From the NCBI GenBank assembly GCA_964592275.1, contig CAZQDJ010000001.1, positions 11,646 to 75,645 of the forward strand: a DNA stretch of 64,000 nucleotides, in the 5' to 3' direction. The notes beneath the pieces are model-generated. The model was not told the DNA's origin. It searched no databases and saw only the letters and a list, made by a program, of their open reading frames with translations. Shown here piece after piece: positions 17,517 to 26,429 of this stretch (positions are counted from its first letter, which is position 1; every line of letters begins with the position of its first letter). Origin of the DNA: CANNBR01 sp964592275 (GTDB taxonomy: Bacteria; Babelota; Babeliae; Babelales; CAIQNR01). A program made the position numbers and the translations under genes.

Positions 17517-18512
17517 ATGAAACTGATTTCAAGAAATGTATCTTTTATTTTTATAAGCATACTAATGTCCCAAAATTGCACCCTGCAAGCTGTTACATCA
17601 GTACTAAATGATCCAGCTGGTTATACTTTGAAAACTATAGGATCAGCAATAGTGTATGTCACTCCGATAGTCACAGACTATCTTAAAACTATAAAGGCAG
17701 CTGTCATAAGTAATATTATTACGCCTACTTATAATGCAGAGGCGATCCTTGCTAAAGCACAATCCATTAATGATGGCTCACTTCTAAACGGTATTAGTGT
17801 ACTTGAACCTGCTACGAAGCATATTCTTACTCCTATAGATTTACAGACTTTACTGCTAAATCAATCAGACTCTGCATTTACCGTAGTCAAATCAATTCAA
17901 CAAGGTTCAAACAATTTTGGACTTTTGAATTATTGGGCACCAAAAGTAAATGTCACTGAAGTCGCTCAAGAAATTGTTAAAAACACAGGAAATACAGCAA
18001 GTTCTTATGTTCCCGATGTAAGCTCTTTGATTCCCGATGTAAGCTCTTATATACCTGATGTAAAGCATCATATTCCCGATGTAAGGAGGACCCCTGATGT
18101 GAATTCTTGGATCAAAAGTATTCCTTCACCAAGCGAAATCATTTCAAAAATTCCCGTTATCTCAACCATTGTTAAACATCCAGGAAAAAGTATTGCTCTT
18201 TATCTTGCTGTCGGATGCGCAGCCGTCTATACCATTAAACGACTTCAATTGTATTACTTACAAAAAGAGTTTTTAAAAACTCTTGAAGCTACAGAGGCAA
18301 CTCGTGACCCTCACCAATGGACACAATGCAAAGATATGATGCATCAATTTTCTCCTACAAATTATCCTAACATCAATGCTATAAATACTGAGATGGCAAT
18401 GAAATTTGTAACCAATTTAAGTCCAGCTGATATAAGCAACAAATTTCTTAAAAAGTTTTTTCCTCTCCATACATTGGTAGCATATGCTGCAAATGTAATG
18501 TCGAATATTTAA
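17517..18512 (+). CDS. Exported protein with PDV repeats, unknown function
   Basis: I do not recognise this 331-residue protein. It starts with a signal peptide (hydrophobic residues 8-18, then CTLQA). The ATG at 17517 lies 8 bases after GGAGG, which decides the start over GTG 17502 and ATG 17511. Residues about 163-195 contain five PDV units spaced 7, 7, 7 and 6 residues apart (see the repeat entry). A second hydrophobic segment, SIALYLAVGCAAVYTI, near residues 225-240 probably anchors the protein. The C-terminal 90 residues look globular. A strong terminator follows the gene, so it is a single-gene transcript. Residence in the envelope is inferred from the signal sequence and anchor. Confidence 0.75.
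   Translation: MKLISRNVSFIFISILMSQNCTLQAVTSVLNDPAGYTLKTIGSAIVYVTPIVTDYLKTIKAAVISNIITPTYNAEAILAKAQSINDGSLLNGISVLEPATKHILTPIDLQTLLLNQSDSAFTVVKSIQQGSNNFGLLNYWAPKVNVTEVAQEIVKNTGNTASSYVPDVSSLIPDVSSYIPDVKHHIPDVRRTPDVNSWIKSIPSPSEIISKIPVISTIVKHPGKSIALYLAVGCAAVYTIKRLQLYYLQKEFLKTLEATEATRDPHQWTQCKDMMHQFSPTNYPNINAINTEMAMKFVTNLSPADISNKFLKKFFPLHTLVAYAANVMSNI
18006..18101 (+). repeat. 21-bp in-frame tandem repeat encoding IPDVSSY-like units
   Basis: Five copies of a CCYGATGTR core start at 18012, 18033, 18054, 18075 and 18093, giving spacings of 21, 21, 21 and 18 bases. Each unit encodes seven residues around Pro-Asp-Val. Copies 1, 2 and 4 share the core CCCGATGTA, while copies 3 and 5 have a T at the third base. 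This suggests recent slippage-type expansion inside the exported protein gene. Confidence 0.85.
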
Positions 18513-18545
18513 CACATACGATAAGTCAAAAAGATACTATGAGTG

Positions 18546-18581
18546 GGACAGAGATTTTTACGAATTTCTGTCCTTTTTTTT
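18546..18581 (+). terminator. Rho-independent terminator
   Basis: The stem GGACAGAGATT / AATTTCTGTCC (11 pairs including one G-T) closes a 6-base loop and is followed by eight T residues. It ends the transcript of the PDV-repeat protein. Confidence 0.85.
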
Positions 18582-18605
18582 ACAGCACTAAAAAAACTTT
18601 AAAAA

Positions 18606-19145
18606 TTATAGAGAAAATTCGGCAAGAGGCCATGGTTCACTAAAATCAAGATGAATATCTTGTAGAGGTTCGTGACGCACTAAAATGTAAAGGAGTGAAG
18701 CAGCGCATCCTTGTTCTTTATAATTTTTTAGCAAGGCTGAAATAAAAGATTCTTTCTGATGGATTGACCAGTTTTTTTCAAAAGGATTGTGATCAAACGA
18801 TACGTACATTTCGTAACCAGATGGAGAAAATAACACACTTTCAGCCTTTATTTTTTTTGAAAGAATAGATTCATCGTAAAGCCATGCAAGCCAGGTAGTT
18901 GTCAAAAGTTTAAAATTTTCCTGGTTACTTTCTGCCCAAAGAATTTGGAATGATTCCTTAATCCAATCACTATTTTTTTCTCTCCACAACGTAATATTTT
19001 TCTTCTCTACCACAGAAGTAGCTTGTTTATGATGTGATGGTTTGTGCCAATAAATAACTAACCATTCTTGATAAGTACAAAAGAAAACGAGACCTGCTAG
19101 AAACCCAATGATTGAAAAAACTACCATTAAATTTTTCTTATTCAT
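18606..19145 (-). CDS. Membrane-anchored GerMN-like protein
   Basis: A 179-residue protein with an N-terminal membrane anchor (residues 5-25, LMVVFSIIGFLAGLVFF) and a periplasmic remainder. Residues about 90-175 resemble the GerMN/sporulation-type domain. VLFSPSGYEMYVSFDHNPF, a segment SFISALLKNYKEQGC, the strand LLYILVRHEPL and the ending HLDFSEPWPL fit the usual GerMN order. The match is by eye and moderate. The start may be the ATG at 19145 or 19151; both overlap the upstream amidase-like gene. Pairing of GerMN with an amidase domain is common in envelope systems and supports a peptidoglycan-related role. Confidence 0.5.
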   Translation of the reverse strand: MNKKNLMVVFSIIGFLAGLVFFCTYQEWLVIYWHKPSHHKQATSVVEKKNITLWREKNSDWIKESFQILWAESNQENFKLLTTTWLAWLYDESILSKKIKAESVLFSPSGYEMYVSFDHNPFEKNWSIHQKESFISALLKNYKEQGCAASLLYILVRHEPLQDIHLDFSEPWPLAEFSL

Positions 19146-19779
19146 GCACATTTTTGCTCGCAATCATAATCACTTCTTTAAGGCCCTCAAAAAGTTGTGA
19201 AAAATATACTTTCCACTCCTTTTGTTTGCTTATTCCAATCTCAACGAGAAATGAAGGCGCAATGACTGCTTGTAAAGGTTTAAGAGGTAGTGCGATTGGT
19301 TTAAAAACAGGAATCACACCATTATTTTTTGCCGTGTTAAAAAATAGAGAAGCAATTTTTTTTGATGTTTGAGCATGTTTTTCATGCACTCTATGTGCTG
19401 GAGTAAACGTAAGCAATTCATTCTTTTGTTGATGGATGTTTTCTGAGTTCTGTGTTGAACAAGTATAGATACGAATAGTTTTTGCACTTTCAATTTCAAT
19501 AAAAACATTAAGAACAATATGTAAATCAGCATTGATACAGTTAGAAAAAGAAGCTGATTGCAGAGGGTCAATTGTTTCTTGTGATGTCCGAGAAAGTACA
19601 ATACGTACGTCGTGTGGAAAAATATCTTCAAGTGACTGTTTTAACCAAGTGAGAGCTTCGTGAGAACCAGTTGTATCGTGTTGCACTCCTTGATCAAGCA
19701 CAACAGTAAAAAAACGTGCAGAAATGGTTGTGGAAAACATTGTGAAAAGCATTAGAAAAAAAAACTGTTTTATCTGCAT
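19138..19779 (-). CDS. Degenerate N-acetylmuramoyl-L-alanine amidase (Amidase_3-like)
   Basis: A 213-residue exported protein with a signal peptide (residues 1-20). Its order of elements follows Amidase_3: VVLDQGVQHD at the first strand, a Glu in SHEALTWLKQSL, IVLSRTSQET where the family has LTR, NADLHIVLNVF where it has ADLFISIHAN, and APSFLVEIG with the late catalytic Glu. The zinc His of the first motif (DPGH) is Val32 and the His of the third (SIH) is replaced (VLN). Hydrolase activity is therefore unlikely. It may still bind cell wall or serve as a regulator. It overlaps recD2 by 10 bases and the GerMN-like gene by 8. Confidence 0.55.
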   Translation of the reverse strand: MQIKQFFFLMLFTMFSTTISARFFTVVLDQGVQHDTTGSHEALTWLKQSLEDIFPHDVRIVLSRTSQETIDPLQSASFSNCINADLHIVLNVFIEIESAKTIRIYTCSTQNSENIHQQKNELLTFTPAHRVHEKHAQTSKKIASLFFNTAKNNGVIPVFKPIALPLKPLQAVIAPSFLVEIGISKQKEWKVYFSQLFEGLKEVIMIASKNVHE

Positions 19780-21944
19780 GCTAAATCACTGGTTAAATAG
19801 TGAGTAAGAAACGTAAGACGTTCCGTTCCTTTAGTGTTTTTAATGGCCATGGCAAGCGCTTTATATTGACCAATAATAAAACATACTTTTTTTGCTCGTG
19901 TCAGCGCTGTGTAAACAAGATTGCGTTGCAAGAGAGTAAAATGTTGCATAAAGAGAGGAATGATGACTGCTGAAAATTCTGACCCTTGGCTTTTATGAAT
20001 TGAGATAGCATATGCCAAAGTAAGTTCATCAAGTTCAGAAAAATCATAATCAACCTCCTTTTCTGGGAAGGTAACAGTTAAAATTTTATCTTCTTCATCA
20101 ATTTTACTAATGGTACCAATATCACCATTGAATACATGTTTATCGTAATTGTTTCTGATTTGCATTACAGGGTCATCAATTTTAAAAGTGGAAAACATAC
20201 GTTGTACTTGTGCTTTTTTTTCTGAGTTTAATAGAAGCTGCATGTCTTGGTTAAGTTTTTGTGTTCCTGCAATGCCACGATTCATAGGAGCCAAAATAAG
20301 AGCATCCTGAACATTTATGCCAAAACGAGGAAGGAGTCCATGTATAATTTTTTTAAGATGAAGTGGAAGGTTAGCAGGATCTTCTTCTGCAATAAAAAAG
20401 TAATCTTGAAATGTACATTCTGCTTTTGAAACAGGCATCTCCCCTTTGTTGATACGGTGAGCATTGTACGTAATTAAACTATTTTGCGCTTGTCTAAAAA
20501 TATAACTGAGTTTGGTAACAGGAACAGTATTGCTTGCAATAAGATCTCGTAAAAAATTTCCTGCGCCAACAGGGGGCAATTGATCAATATCACCAATAAA
20601 AATAATGTGTGCCGTAAAAGGAATTGATTTTATTAATGCGTATGCAAGAAACGCATCAATCATAGATGCTTCATCAACAATGAGATAATCAACTTTAAGC
20701 GAATGCTGTTCGTTATAGGTAAATGTCATAGTATGAGGATTAAATTCTAGAAGCCGATGAATAGTAACCGCAAAACGCCCTGTGCTTTCCATCATACGCT
20801 TTGCTGCGCGTCCGGTAGGTGCAGTTAATTTATAGCCAATCTGTAGTCCATCCAGAATACCAAGTAATTTTTTAATCAGTGTTGTTTTCCCTGTTCCAGG
20901 ACCTCCTGTAATAATAGAAACTTTTGCTTGAAGACAATCGATAATCCCTTTTTGCTGTGCTTCATTAAGCTCGACTTCATCTTCTTTAGGTATACGTAAC
21001 GATTGATAGATTGCGTCAATATCAAATGAGCGGGTTGAGTAATGATTAATAACCGTATCTAACTTTGCAGCAATGTTTTTTTCGACATAATAATGTTGAG
21101 CAAGGGTTACGTAATGTTTATTATCGTACGTTACTAATTTTATTTTTTGCATTTCATGAAGTTCATGGAACGAGCGTTTAAGCGTTGCTTGAACCTCTGG
21201 CTCTTCTTCAAGCTCTAGCAGTTCCAATGTTTTCTTTTTAAGCTCATCAAGTTCAACATAAAGATGACCAAAAGTGGTTGCAGTGGTAATGGCAAAAATA
21301 ATGCCAGCTTTTATGCGTTTTGCTGATTTTTTTTCAAACCCAAGATTTTGCGCAAGAAGATCAGCCATTTTAAAACCAATACCCCACACTTCTTCTGCCA
21401 GGCGATAGGGATTTTCAGTGACGATAGCAACGGAACTTGTCCCATATTTTTTATAAATTTTTGCTGCATAAGCAGGAGATGCACCTTTTTCCTGCAAAAA
21501 GACCATAATTTTTGCGATATCTTTTTGATCTTTCCATGCGGCAATGATCTGTTCAAGCCGCTTAGGTCCAATACCAGAAACTTCTGAAAGTCGTTCTGGG
21601 TGCTTATCGATAACTTCAAGAACGGTGGCACCAAAAGCGTTGACCAATTTGTCAGCATAGGTTTTCCCAATGCCTTTAATCATTCCTGAACTTAAATATC
21701 TTCGTAGACCAAGAACACTGGTTGGCAGGGTTGCTTTGCACGATTGTGCATCGAACTGTTTGCCAAATTTAGGATGAGTAACCCATGCACCTTCAACTTC
21801 CACATCTTGTCCTGGATGGAAAGAAACTGCATGGGCACGAACAACTATTGAAGTTTCACGCTCAACTTTGAGAAGGAACACACAAAAGCTTTTTTCGCTA
21901 TCTTGAAAAAGAAATCGTTCAACTGTTCCGCTTAGTGTTTCCAT
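19770..21944 (-). CDS. recD2: RecD2-family ATP-dependent DNA helicase
   Basis: Superfamily 1B 5'-3' helicase of 724 residues, about the usual RecD2 length. The N-terminal OB-like domain is followed by helix-hairpin-helix repeats (MIKGIGKTYADKL, EVSGIGPKRLEQI). The ATPase core has Walker A ITGGPGTGKTTL (residues 345-356), motif II LIVDEASMID, GDIDQLPPVGAG (motif III) and the late AYAISIHKSQGSEF (motif V). No RecB or RecC is nearby, which is normal for RecD2. It probably acts in DNA repair or replication-fork processing. It starts at ATG 21944 and shares an apparent transcript with the two downstream envelope genes. Confidence 0.93.
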   Translation of the reverse strand: METLSGTVERFLFQDSEKSFCVFLLKVERETSIVVRAHAVSFHPGQDVEVEGAWVTHPKFGKQFDAQSCKATLPTSVLGLRRYLSSGMIKGIGKTYADKLVNAFGATVLEVIDKHPERLSEVSGIGPKRLEQIIAAWKDQKDIAKIMVFLQEKGASPAYAAKIYKKYGTSSVAIVTENPYRLAEEVWGIGFKMADLLAQNLGFEKKSAKRIKAGIIFAITTATTFGHLYVELDELKKKTLELLELEEEPEVQATLKRSFHELHEMQKIKLVTYDNKHYVTLAQHYYVEKNIAAKLDTVINHYSTRSFDIDAIYQSLRIPKEDEVELNEAQQKGIIDCLQAKVSIITGGPGTGKTTLIKKLLGILDGLQIGYKLTAPTGRAAKRMMESTGRFAVTIHRLLEFNPHTMTFTYNEQHSLKVDYLIVDEASMIDAFLAYALIKSIPFTAHIIFIGDIDQLPPVGAGNFLRDLIASNTVPVTKLSYIFRQAQNSLITYNAHRINKGEMPVSKAECTFQDYFFIAEEDPANLPLHLKKIIHGLLPRFGINVQDALILAPMNRGIAGTQKLNQDMQLLLNSEKKAQVQRMFSTFKIDDPVMQIRNNYDKHVFNGDIGTISKIDEEDKILTVTFPEKEVDYDFSELDELTLAYAISIHKSQGSEFSAVIIPLFMQHFTLLQRNLVYTALTRAKKVCFIIGQYKALAMAIKNTKGTERLTFLTHYLTSDLACR

Positions 21945-21959
21945 ATCGTTGAGGTGACC

Positions 21960-22664
21960 TTATTTAGTATGTGCTTTTTGCACAAGTTCTTTGTACTGTT
22001 TATGCGCTTCTGGACATGATTCAATCATGTCTTCTATAAAGTGACTAAGATCATTCAAGAACATAAAGAACTCAGTGGCAGATGCATCGTAGAGTCGCTT
22101 TTTTTCATCAGGAAGATCAGCATTCGCCATCAAAGATGTTTCTCTCTTTTGATCTTTCAAAAAAAAGGCGATCAATGAATGTTTGATGCTTTTTGCTATG
22201 TCACTTTCTTCTTTTTTTCCGCGCAATGTTTTCATCTTATCAGTAAAATCATCTTTAATCTTGCTCAGAACTGCATTGAGTTTTGTCCAGCGGACATCAC
22301 TTTTTGCAACATTCTCTTTGATAAGCTTATGTTCTTCAATAACAAGTTCTTGAAGAGTTACCAATCTATCTTCAAAAGAATAAAGCCCATTTCTTTTTTG
22401 TGTGGCTTTATCACGTTGCCCGTATTGAATAGCTTTGATTTTTGAAAGCGCTTGGAGCGATTCATGAACAGACGTTGCATCAAAAAAACCGTATTTCCCA
22501 TCTACTTTTTTAATAAGATCAAGTTCCTTAAAATTGGTTCGTTTACGTTTTTTTGCTAGATGCATAGCTGCAGCAGCTTCAACTCCTGGTACAGTGCTTG
22601 CTTCAGCTGCTATAAAACATACGTGCGAGCATAGTAATAAAAGTGATAGTATTTGTTTTTTCAT
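21960..22664 (-). CDS. Exported protein of unknown function
   Basis: I do not recognise this 234-residue protein. It begins with a clear signal peptide (MKKQILSLLLLCSHVCFIAA, cleavage after Ala-Glu-Ala). The start at 22664 is supported by AAAGGAA about 9 bases upstream, and the longer frame to 22718 lacks one. The mature part is highly charged and helical, rich in Lys, Asp and Glu, and contains few aromatic residues. It may be a coiled periplasmic or secreted protein. It lies 17 bases after the outer-membrane-like gene and 15 before recD2, on the same strand. Confidence 0.7.
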   Translation of the reverse strand: MKKQILSLLLLCSHVCFIAAEASTVPGVEAAAAMHLAKKRKRTNFKELDLIKKVDGKYGFFDATSVHESLQALSKIKAIQYGQRDKATQKRNGLYSFEDRLVTLQELVIEEHKLIKENVAKSDVRWTKLNAVLSKIKDDFTDKMKTLRGKKEESDIAKSIKHSLIAFFLKDQKRETSLMANADLPDEKKRLYDASATEFFMFLNDLSHFIEDMIESCPEAHKQYKELVQKAHTK

Positions 22665-22681
22665 AGTAGTGCGTTCCTTTT

Positions 22682-24301
22682 TTAGAAGAATTTTTGGATG
22701 AGAAGACAGGCGCCCCATTCTTCTCCTACCCCAAAACTGTTAGCCGTTACTTCGCCTCGCAAACCAAATTTCCAGGAAGAACCTGGCTTGAATTTTTTTT
22801 CTAAAGAAAACCATAGCATTGATTGATAGCCGTAACCCATTTTTGCCATTGATTTTTTAATGATTTGTTGGTTTTTGATTTCTGCTGGTGCATCAATAGT
22901 TAAGAATCGTTCATCGGTATGCCACCATAAATCAGTACCTGCCGTTATATCAAGACGTCTTCCTGTGTAGGTAAATGCAGAAGTACTTTGAATAATAAAA
23001 CCAGGAAAAACCGAAACGTTGTAACGAGTTGGAAAAAATTTGGCAATAAATTGCTGATTTAAAAAATCCAGCTTTGCAGAAAGTTGTCCCGTTGCAGGAT
23101 TGGTATCATCCCAATCAAAAGCATTAAAAGCAGTCACTGGGGTATAAGTAATAAAAAAACGCTGTTCGTTAGCAGGAAGTAACATTTCTGCAGAAAGGAG
23201 CCCTGAAAGAGAAAATTTCTCACTAAAAATCATTTTATTATGCGTAAAAACCCCAATACCAAGATGGTGATTATTTCCCAATGGTGTTTGTACAAGAATA
23301 GTTGAAAGCCGATCCATAATAGCATTTCCAAGTTTTTGAATATTTTCTTGGACTAAAGGTATATTTTGATCAGGCGGCGTACTCATACCTGGTAAAAGTA
23401 AATCAGTATACAAATCAAAAGCTGGAGCAGGTGCGTAGACATTAAAATTGGTTCCGTACAACCCTTTTTTTACTGCAAAAGCAGTTGGAATGGTTGCTCG
23501 TACGCCAGCACTAAAAACTTGTTTATGAGTGTCTATAAATAAATGTTCAAAGTTAAGCCGTAGATCTCCGAATCCTACTTGGTCACTGATTAAATGTTCA
23601 CGCGCAAAATCGACTTCATCAAAACCAGTGTCACTAAAGAAAAGATTTTTTTGAACTATTAACTGATCTTCTTCTGGCATATTAAGATTATGTTCCGCAT
23701 ATAAAAATGGAATACGCCCAGAAAGAGTCCACGTGTCTGTTGATTTTACGTACTCAAACATTGCTCCTGCGCGCCGTTCTTCTAGATAGATCGTATTAAA
23801 AAGCCCAAGAACGTTGCTCAGATTAACTCCTTCAAAATCAACATCTTCGATCTTTGTAAGAAGATCATTGAGTGCATTGTTAGCATCGTTTTGGTTCATA
23901 TCGATGTAATAATTTATATTCGATCTTGTATCGTAAAAATATTCTTTGAACGTCTGTGTGGCAAACGGTTTAAAGCTGAAATTTTGACCATGCAATCCTT
24001 GTTCTACAAATTGTTGAAATATTGGATTATCAATAATGTTTCTACGTAGAGGTGGATTACTGCGGTAATATAAAGGATTCTGAAGAACCTTTTGCGCATC
24101 AACAAGTGTAGTTAAATTAGCAACAGCATCATCTTTTGAAATAACAGCACGCGTGGTACTAAAATCTAAGCTTTGATCTTCTGCTGCCTCTAAGAGATAT
24201 GGTTCTTCTCCCAGTTGATCAAAAACATTTTCCCATTCTTCTGCATAAATGTTTATAGATGTGAATACCAATATGAATAAAAAATAGCGACCGTACTTCA
24301 T
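22682..24301 (-). CDS. Predicted outer-membrane beta-barrel protein
   Basis: A 539-residue protein with a signal peptide (MKYGRYFLFILVFTSINIYA). Its long alternating hydrophobic/polar segments end in LLIQKFF, a terminal aromatic residue as in the beta-signal of outer-membrane barrels. Segments such as TDTWTLSGRIPFLYAEHNLN, GFGDLRLNFEHLFI and SWKFGLRGEVTANSF look like membrane strands. No named family is recognised. Its presence supports a two-membrane envelope. The ATG is at 24301 and the gene leads a three-gene run with the exported protein and recD2. Confidence 0.65.
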   Translation of the reverse strand: MKYGRYFLFILVFTSINIYAEEWENVFDQLGEEPYLLEAAEDQSLDFSTTRAVISKDDAVANLTTLVDAQKVLQNPLYYRSNPPLRRNIIDNPIFQQFVEQGLHGQNFSFKPFATQTFKEYFYDTRSNINYYIDMNQNDANNALNDLLTKIEDVDFEGVNLSNVLGLFNTIYLEERRAGAMFEYVKSTDTWTLSGRIPFLYAEHNLNMPEEDQLIVQKNLFFSDTGFDEVDFAREHLISDQVGFGDLRLNFEHLFIDTHKQVFSAGVRATIPTAFAVKKGLYGTNFNVYAPAPAFDLYTDLLLPGMSTPPDQNIPLVQENIQKLGNAIMDRLSTILVQTPLGNNHHLGIGVFTHNKMIFSEKFSLSGLLSAEMLLPANEQRFFITYTPVTAFNAFDWDDTNPATGQLSAKLDFLNQQFIAKFFPTRYNVSVFPGFIIQSTSAFTYTGRRLDITAGTDLWWHTDERFLTIDAPAEIKNQQIIKKSMAKMGYGYQSMLWFSLEKKFKPGSSWKFGLRGEVTANSFGVGEEWGACLLIQKFF

Positions 24302-24479
24302 AATTTTTTTTTCCTGCGTAAACTCTTTATTACTACTATCACTAAAGAAGGATGGGTATTTTATGAGATTAAGGCATTCTGTTTTAATGCAAGTCAGTAT
24401 ACTTAAAACGTCTAGTTATGACAAAACAGTTCAAAATTAAGCTTATTCTACACATTATCGTTCAAGGGAGTCGATTTTT

Positions 24480-25220
24480 ATGGTGCACAACCCATCCAAT
24501 TTAAAAAGTTTTATGGTTGAAGGAAATATTGGAGCGGGTAAATCGACATTCTTGCGATTAATCGAAGAACATTTGCCAGTGCAAATTGTCTATGAACCTG
24601 TAGATCAATGGCAACGTGTTGCAGCTGGAGAAAACCTTCTTGAACGTTTTTACAAAGATACGCAACGATGGGCATACACTTTTCAATCTTATGCTTTTAT
24701 TACACGCGTTATGGAACAACAAAAAAAAGCCCTCGAATTAGTACACGGCTTACAAGTTATTGAACGATCTGTGTATTCAGATCGTTACTGTTTTGCAAAA
24801 AATTGTTTTGAGATGGGTACTATGAACCCCCTTGAATGGAGTTTGTATCAGGAATGGTTTGACTGGTTAATTGAAAACTATGTACAAAAACCATCTGGAT
24901 TTATCTATTTACGCACAAGCCCAGAAAAAAGTTATGAACGTCTAAAAAAACGTGCTCGCTCAGAAGAGAAAGTGGTTCCTTTAGAATATTTGACACTATT
25001 ACACAACAAGCATGAGCAGTGGTTGATTGAAAAAAAGAATGTAGCACAATCACTTTTTGATGTTCCTGTATTGGTTATTGAGGCAGACCAAGAATTTGAG
25101 AGTTCTCCAGCTCAAATGGAAGAACATGTCACTCAAATTGCTAAATTTATAGGAGCACTTTCTCCAGCAAGTAAAGCTAGTCAGACTGTATCTTCAGTTT
25201 TTTCGCATATATCCTTGTAA
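24480..25220 (+). CDS. Deoxynucleoside kinase (dNK/dCK/dGK family), paralogue 1
   Basis: Phosphorylates deoxynucleosides to dNMPs using ATP, feeding dNTP salvage; 246 residues. The P-loop GNIGAGKS lies at residues 15-22, the ERSVYSDRYCFAKN box matches the ERS/DR motif that contacts substrate phosphates, and LKKRARSEEKVVPLEY is the lid-like arginine-rich segment. The start ATG at 24480 follows AAGGGAG. A paralogue lies at 52720-53385. Two kinases would broaden nucleoside specificity, which suits an organism that takes nucleosides from a host. The substrate of each cannot be told from sequence alone. Confidence 0.92.
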   Translation: MVHNPSNLKSFMVEGNIGAGKSTFLRLIEEHLPVQIVYEPVDQWQRVAAGENLLERFYKDTQRWAYTFQSYAFITRVMEQQKKALELVHGLQVIERSVYSDRYCFAKNCFEMGTMNPLEWSLYQEWFDWLIENYVQKPSGFIYLRTSPEKSYERLKKRARSEEKVVPLEYLTLLHNKHEQWLIEKKNVAQSLFDVPVLVIEADQEFESSPAQMEEHVTQIAKFIGALSPASKASQTVSSVFSHISL

Positions 25221-25292
25221 GGAACTAAAAAAGTGGAGTAGAATAACGAACTACACTGTTAAAATGAAAATAGATCTGTGAAAGGGTATCCA

Positions 25293-25532
25293 ATGGAATA
25301 TTACGTAAAAGCTGCTGCTTTTTTAGGCGCTGCAATCGCTATAGGGTTAGGAACACTTGGGCCATCTTTGGGGATGGGAATGATTGCTTCAAAGGCGTGT
25401 GAAAATATAGGAAAATATCCAGAAAGCGCTAATCAAATTAGAAGCGCTATGATGTTTGGACTTATTATGGTCGAAACAGCAGCCGTGTATGCGTTTGTTA
25501 TTTCTTTTGTTACGATTCTTTTTAATCGTTAA
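25293..25532 (+). CDS. atpE: ATP synthase F0 subunit c
   Basis: A 79-residue hairpin proteolipid with two membrane helices and the loop KYPE, where most bacteria have RQPE. Glu61 in MVETAAVYAF is the ion-carrying carboxylate. The helix-1 position that is Gln in Na+-type rings is Met here (SLGMGMIA), so proton coupling is more likely; this is inference. The preferred start is ATG 25293, after AAAGGG. A GTG at 25278 would add five residues. It opens a c-b'-b-delta-alpha operon. Subunit a is not upstream; the preceding gene is a nucleoside kinase. Confidence 0.95.
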   Translation: MEYYVKAAAFLGAAIAIGLGTLGPSLGMGMIASKACENIGKYPESANQIRSAMMFGLIMVETAAVYAFVISFVTILFNR

Positions 25533-25564
25533 TCTTTTCGCTTTTTAGTAAGCAAGGTGATCGC

Positions 25565-25936
25565 ATGATTCAGATTAACGTTACTCTTTTTATTCAAATG
25601 CTTAACTTTATAGTTGCATGGAAAATACTTGATACCTTTTTTTTACGTGACTGCGTAAAAGAAGTTCATAAAGAACGTCACGTCATTACACTTCTTGAGC
25701 AATGCGTTGAATCTGAAAAAAATGCAGCCCGTCAGATAGAAAATGAGCATTCTTGTGCCCTTGAAGTCATTCGCCAGAATTTTATTGCAGCACTTCCTCC
25801 TGTAGCAGAAGACCTTTCTCCTAAAAACATTTCAATCGATACGTTTTCATTTTCTCGAGAATGTGACATTGCCGAGCGCCAACAAATAACAGACGAAACG
25901 ATTCAGTTCTTGGTAAAGAGAGTAACGCATGTCTAG
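25565..25936 (+). CDS. ATP synthase F0 subunit b-like (b')
   Basis: Peripheral-stalk subunit of 123 residues. The N-terminus INVTLFIQMLNFIVAWKIL is the typical b-subunit membrane segment, followed by a charged helical region. It is short for subunit b (about 156 residues) and lacks the long dimerisation part, so it probably pairs with the longer b encoded next. AAGGTGATCGC precedes the ATG. It ends 8 bases inside the following gene. Identification is by position between c and delta and by the N-terminal pattern. Confidence 0.75.
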   Translation: MIQINVTLFIQMLNFIVAWKILDTFFLRDCVKEVHKERHVITLLEQCVESEKNAARQIENEHSCALEVIRQNFIAALPPVAEDLSPKNISIDTFSFSRECDIAERQQITDETIQFLVKRVTHV

Positions 25937-26429
25937 TTTTTCTTGGCCTATTCTTTTTAATAAACTGCTCAATCTAGGAGTGCTTGTCACTACCTGTATT
26001 TACTTAGCAAAAAAATATCTTTCCCCTTACATAAAAAAAAGTCTTAAACATCGCGAAGAACAAATTTTTTTATTAGAACAGGAAGTACTAGGGCTTCGAG
26101 TAAAGAAAACTGATAGTATCCGAGAAATGGATGAACAAAAAGCATATGCCGCACAACTGCTTTGGAAAGTGCAGCTTTGGAAAAACGTGATGGAAGAACG
26201 ATGTATTCTCCAAGATCAAGAACGAACAATCATTGAAAAAAAATCTCTTGAATATTTAAAAAAACGAGCCGACGGCTTGTGTCATGAATATTTGAAGCGT
26301 GAAGTAATACCTCAGATTTTTGCTCAAACAAAAGAACAAGTTCTTACTTTTTTTGTAGATGAAAAAATCCAAAAAAAATACATAGCAACTTCTTTGATAA
26401 GCATGACAAAAGGAAATTTGCATGGATAG
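25929..26429 (+). CDS. atpF: ATP synthase F0 subunit b
   Basis: Stalk subunit of 166 residues with one N-terminal membrane helix (ILFNKLLNLGVLVTTCIYLA). A long charged helix follows (LSPYIKKSLKHREEQIFLLE onwards) and fits the coiled stalk that binds delta. The sequence is divergent from textbook AtpF, but size, order and start overlap (8 bases with b', 8 bases with delta) support the call. The extra b-like gene upstream suggests a b/b' heterodimer as in cyanobacteria and some other bacteria. Confidence 0.78.
   Translation: MSSFSWPILFNKLLNLGVLVTTCIYLAKKYLSPYIKKSLKHREEQIFLLEQEVLGLRVKKTDSIREMDEQKAYAAQLLWKVQLWKNVMEERCILQDQERTIIEKKSLEYLKKRADGLCHEYLKREVIPQIFAQTKEQVLTFFVDEKIQKKYIATSLISMTKGNLHG

Noticed and set aside
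19314..19631. Alternative 105-codon frame inside the amidase-like gene
   Set aside because: It is a shifted frame within the amidase-like coding region, which has the signal peptide and Amidase_3 order.
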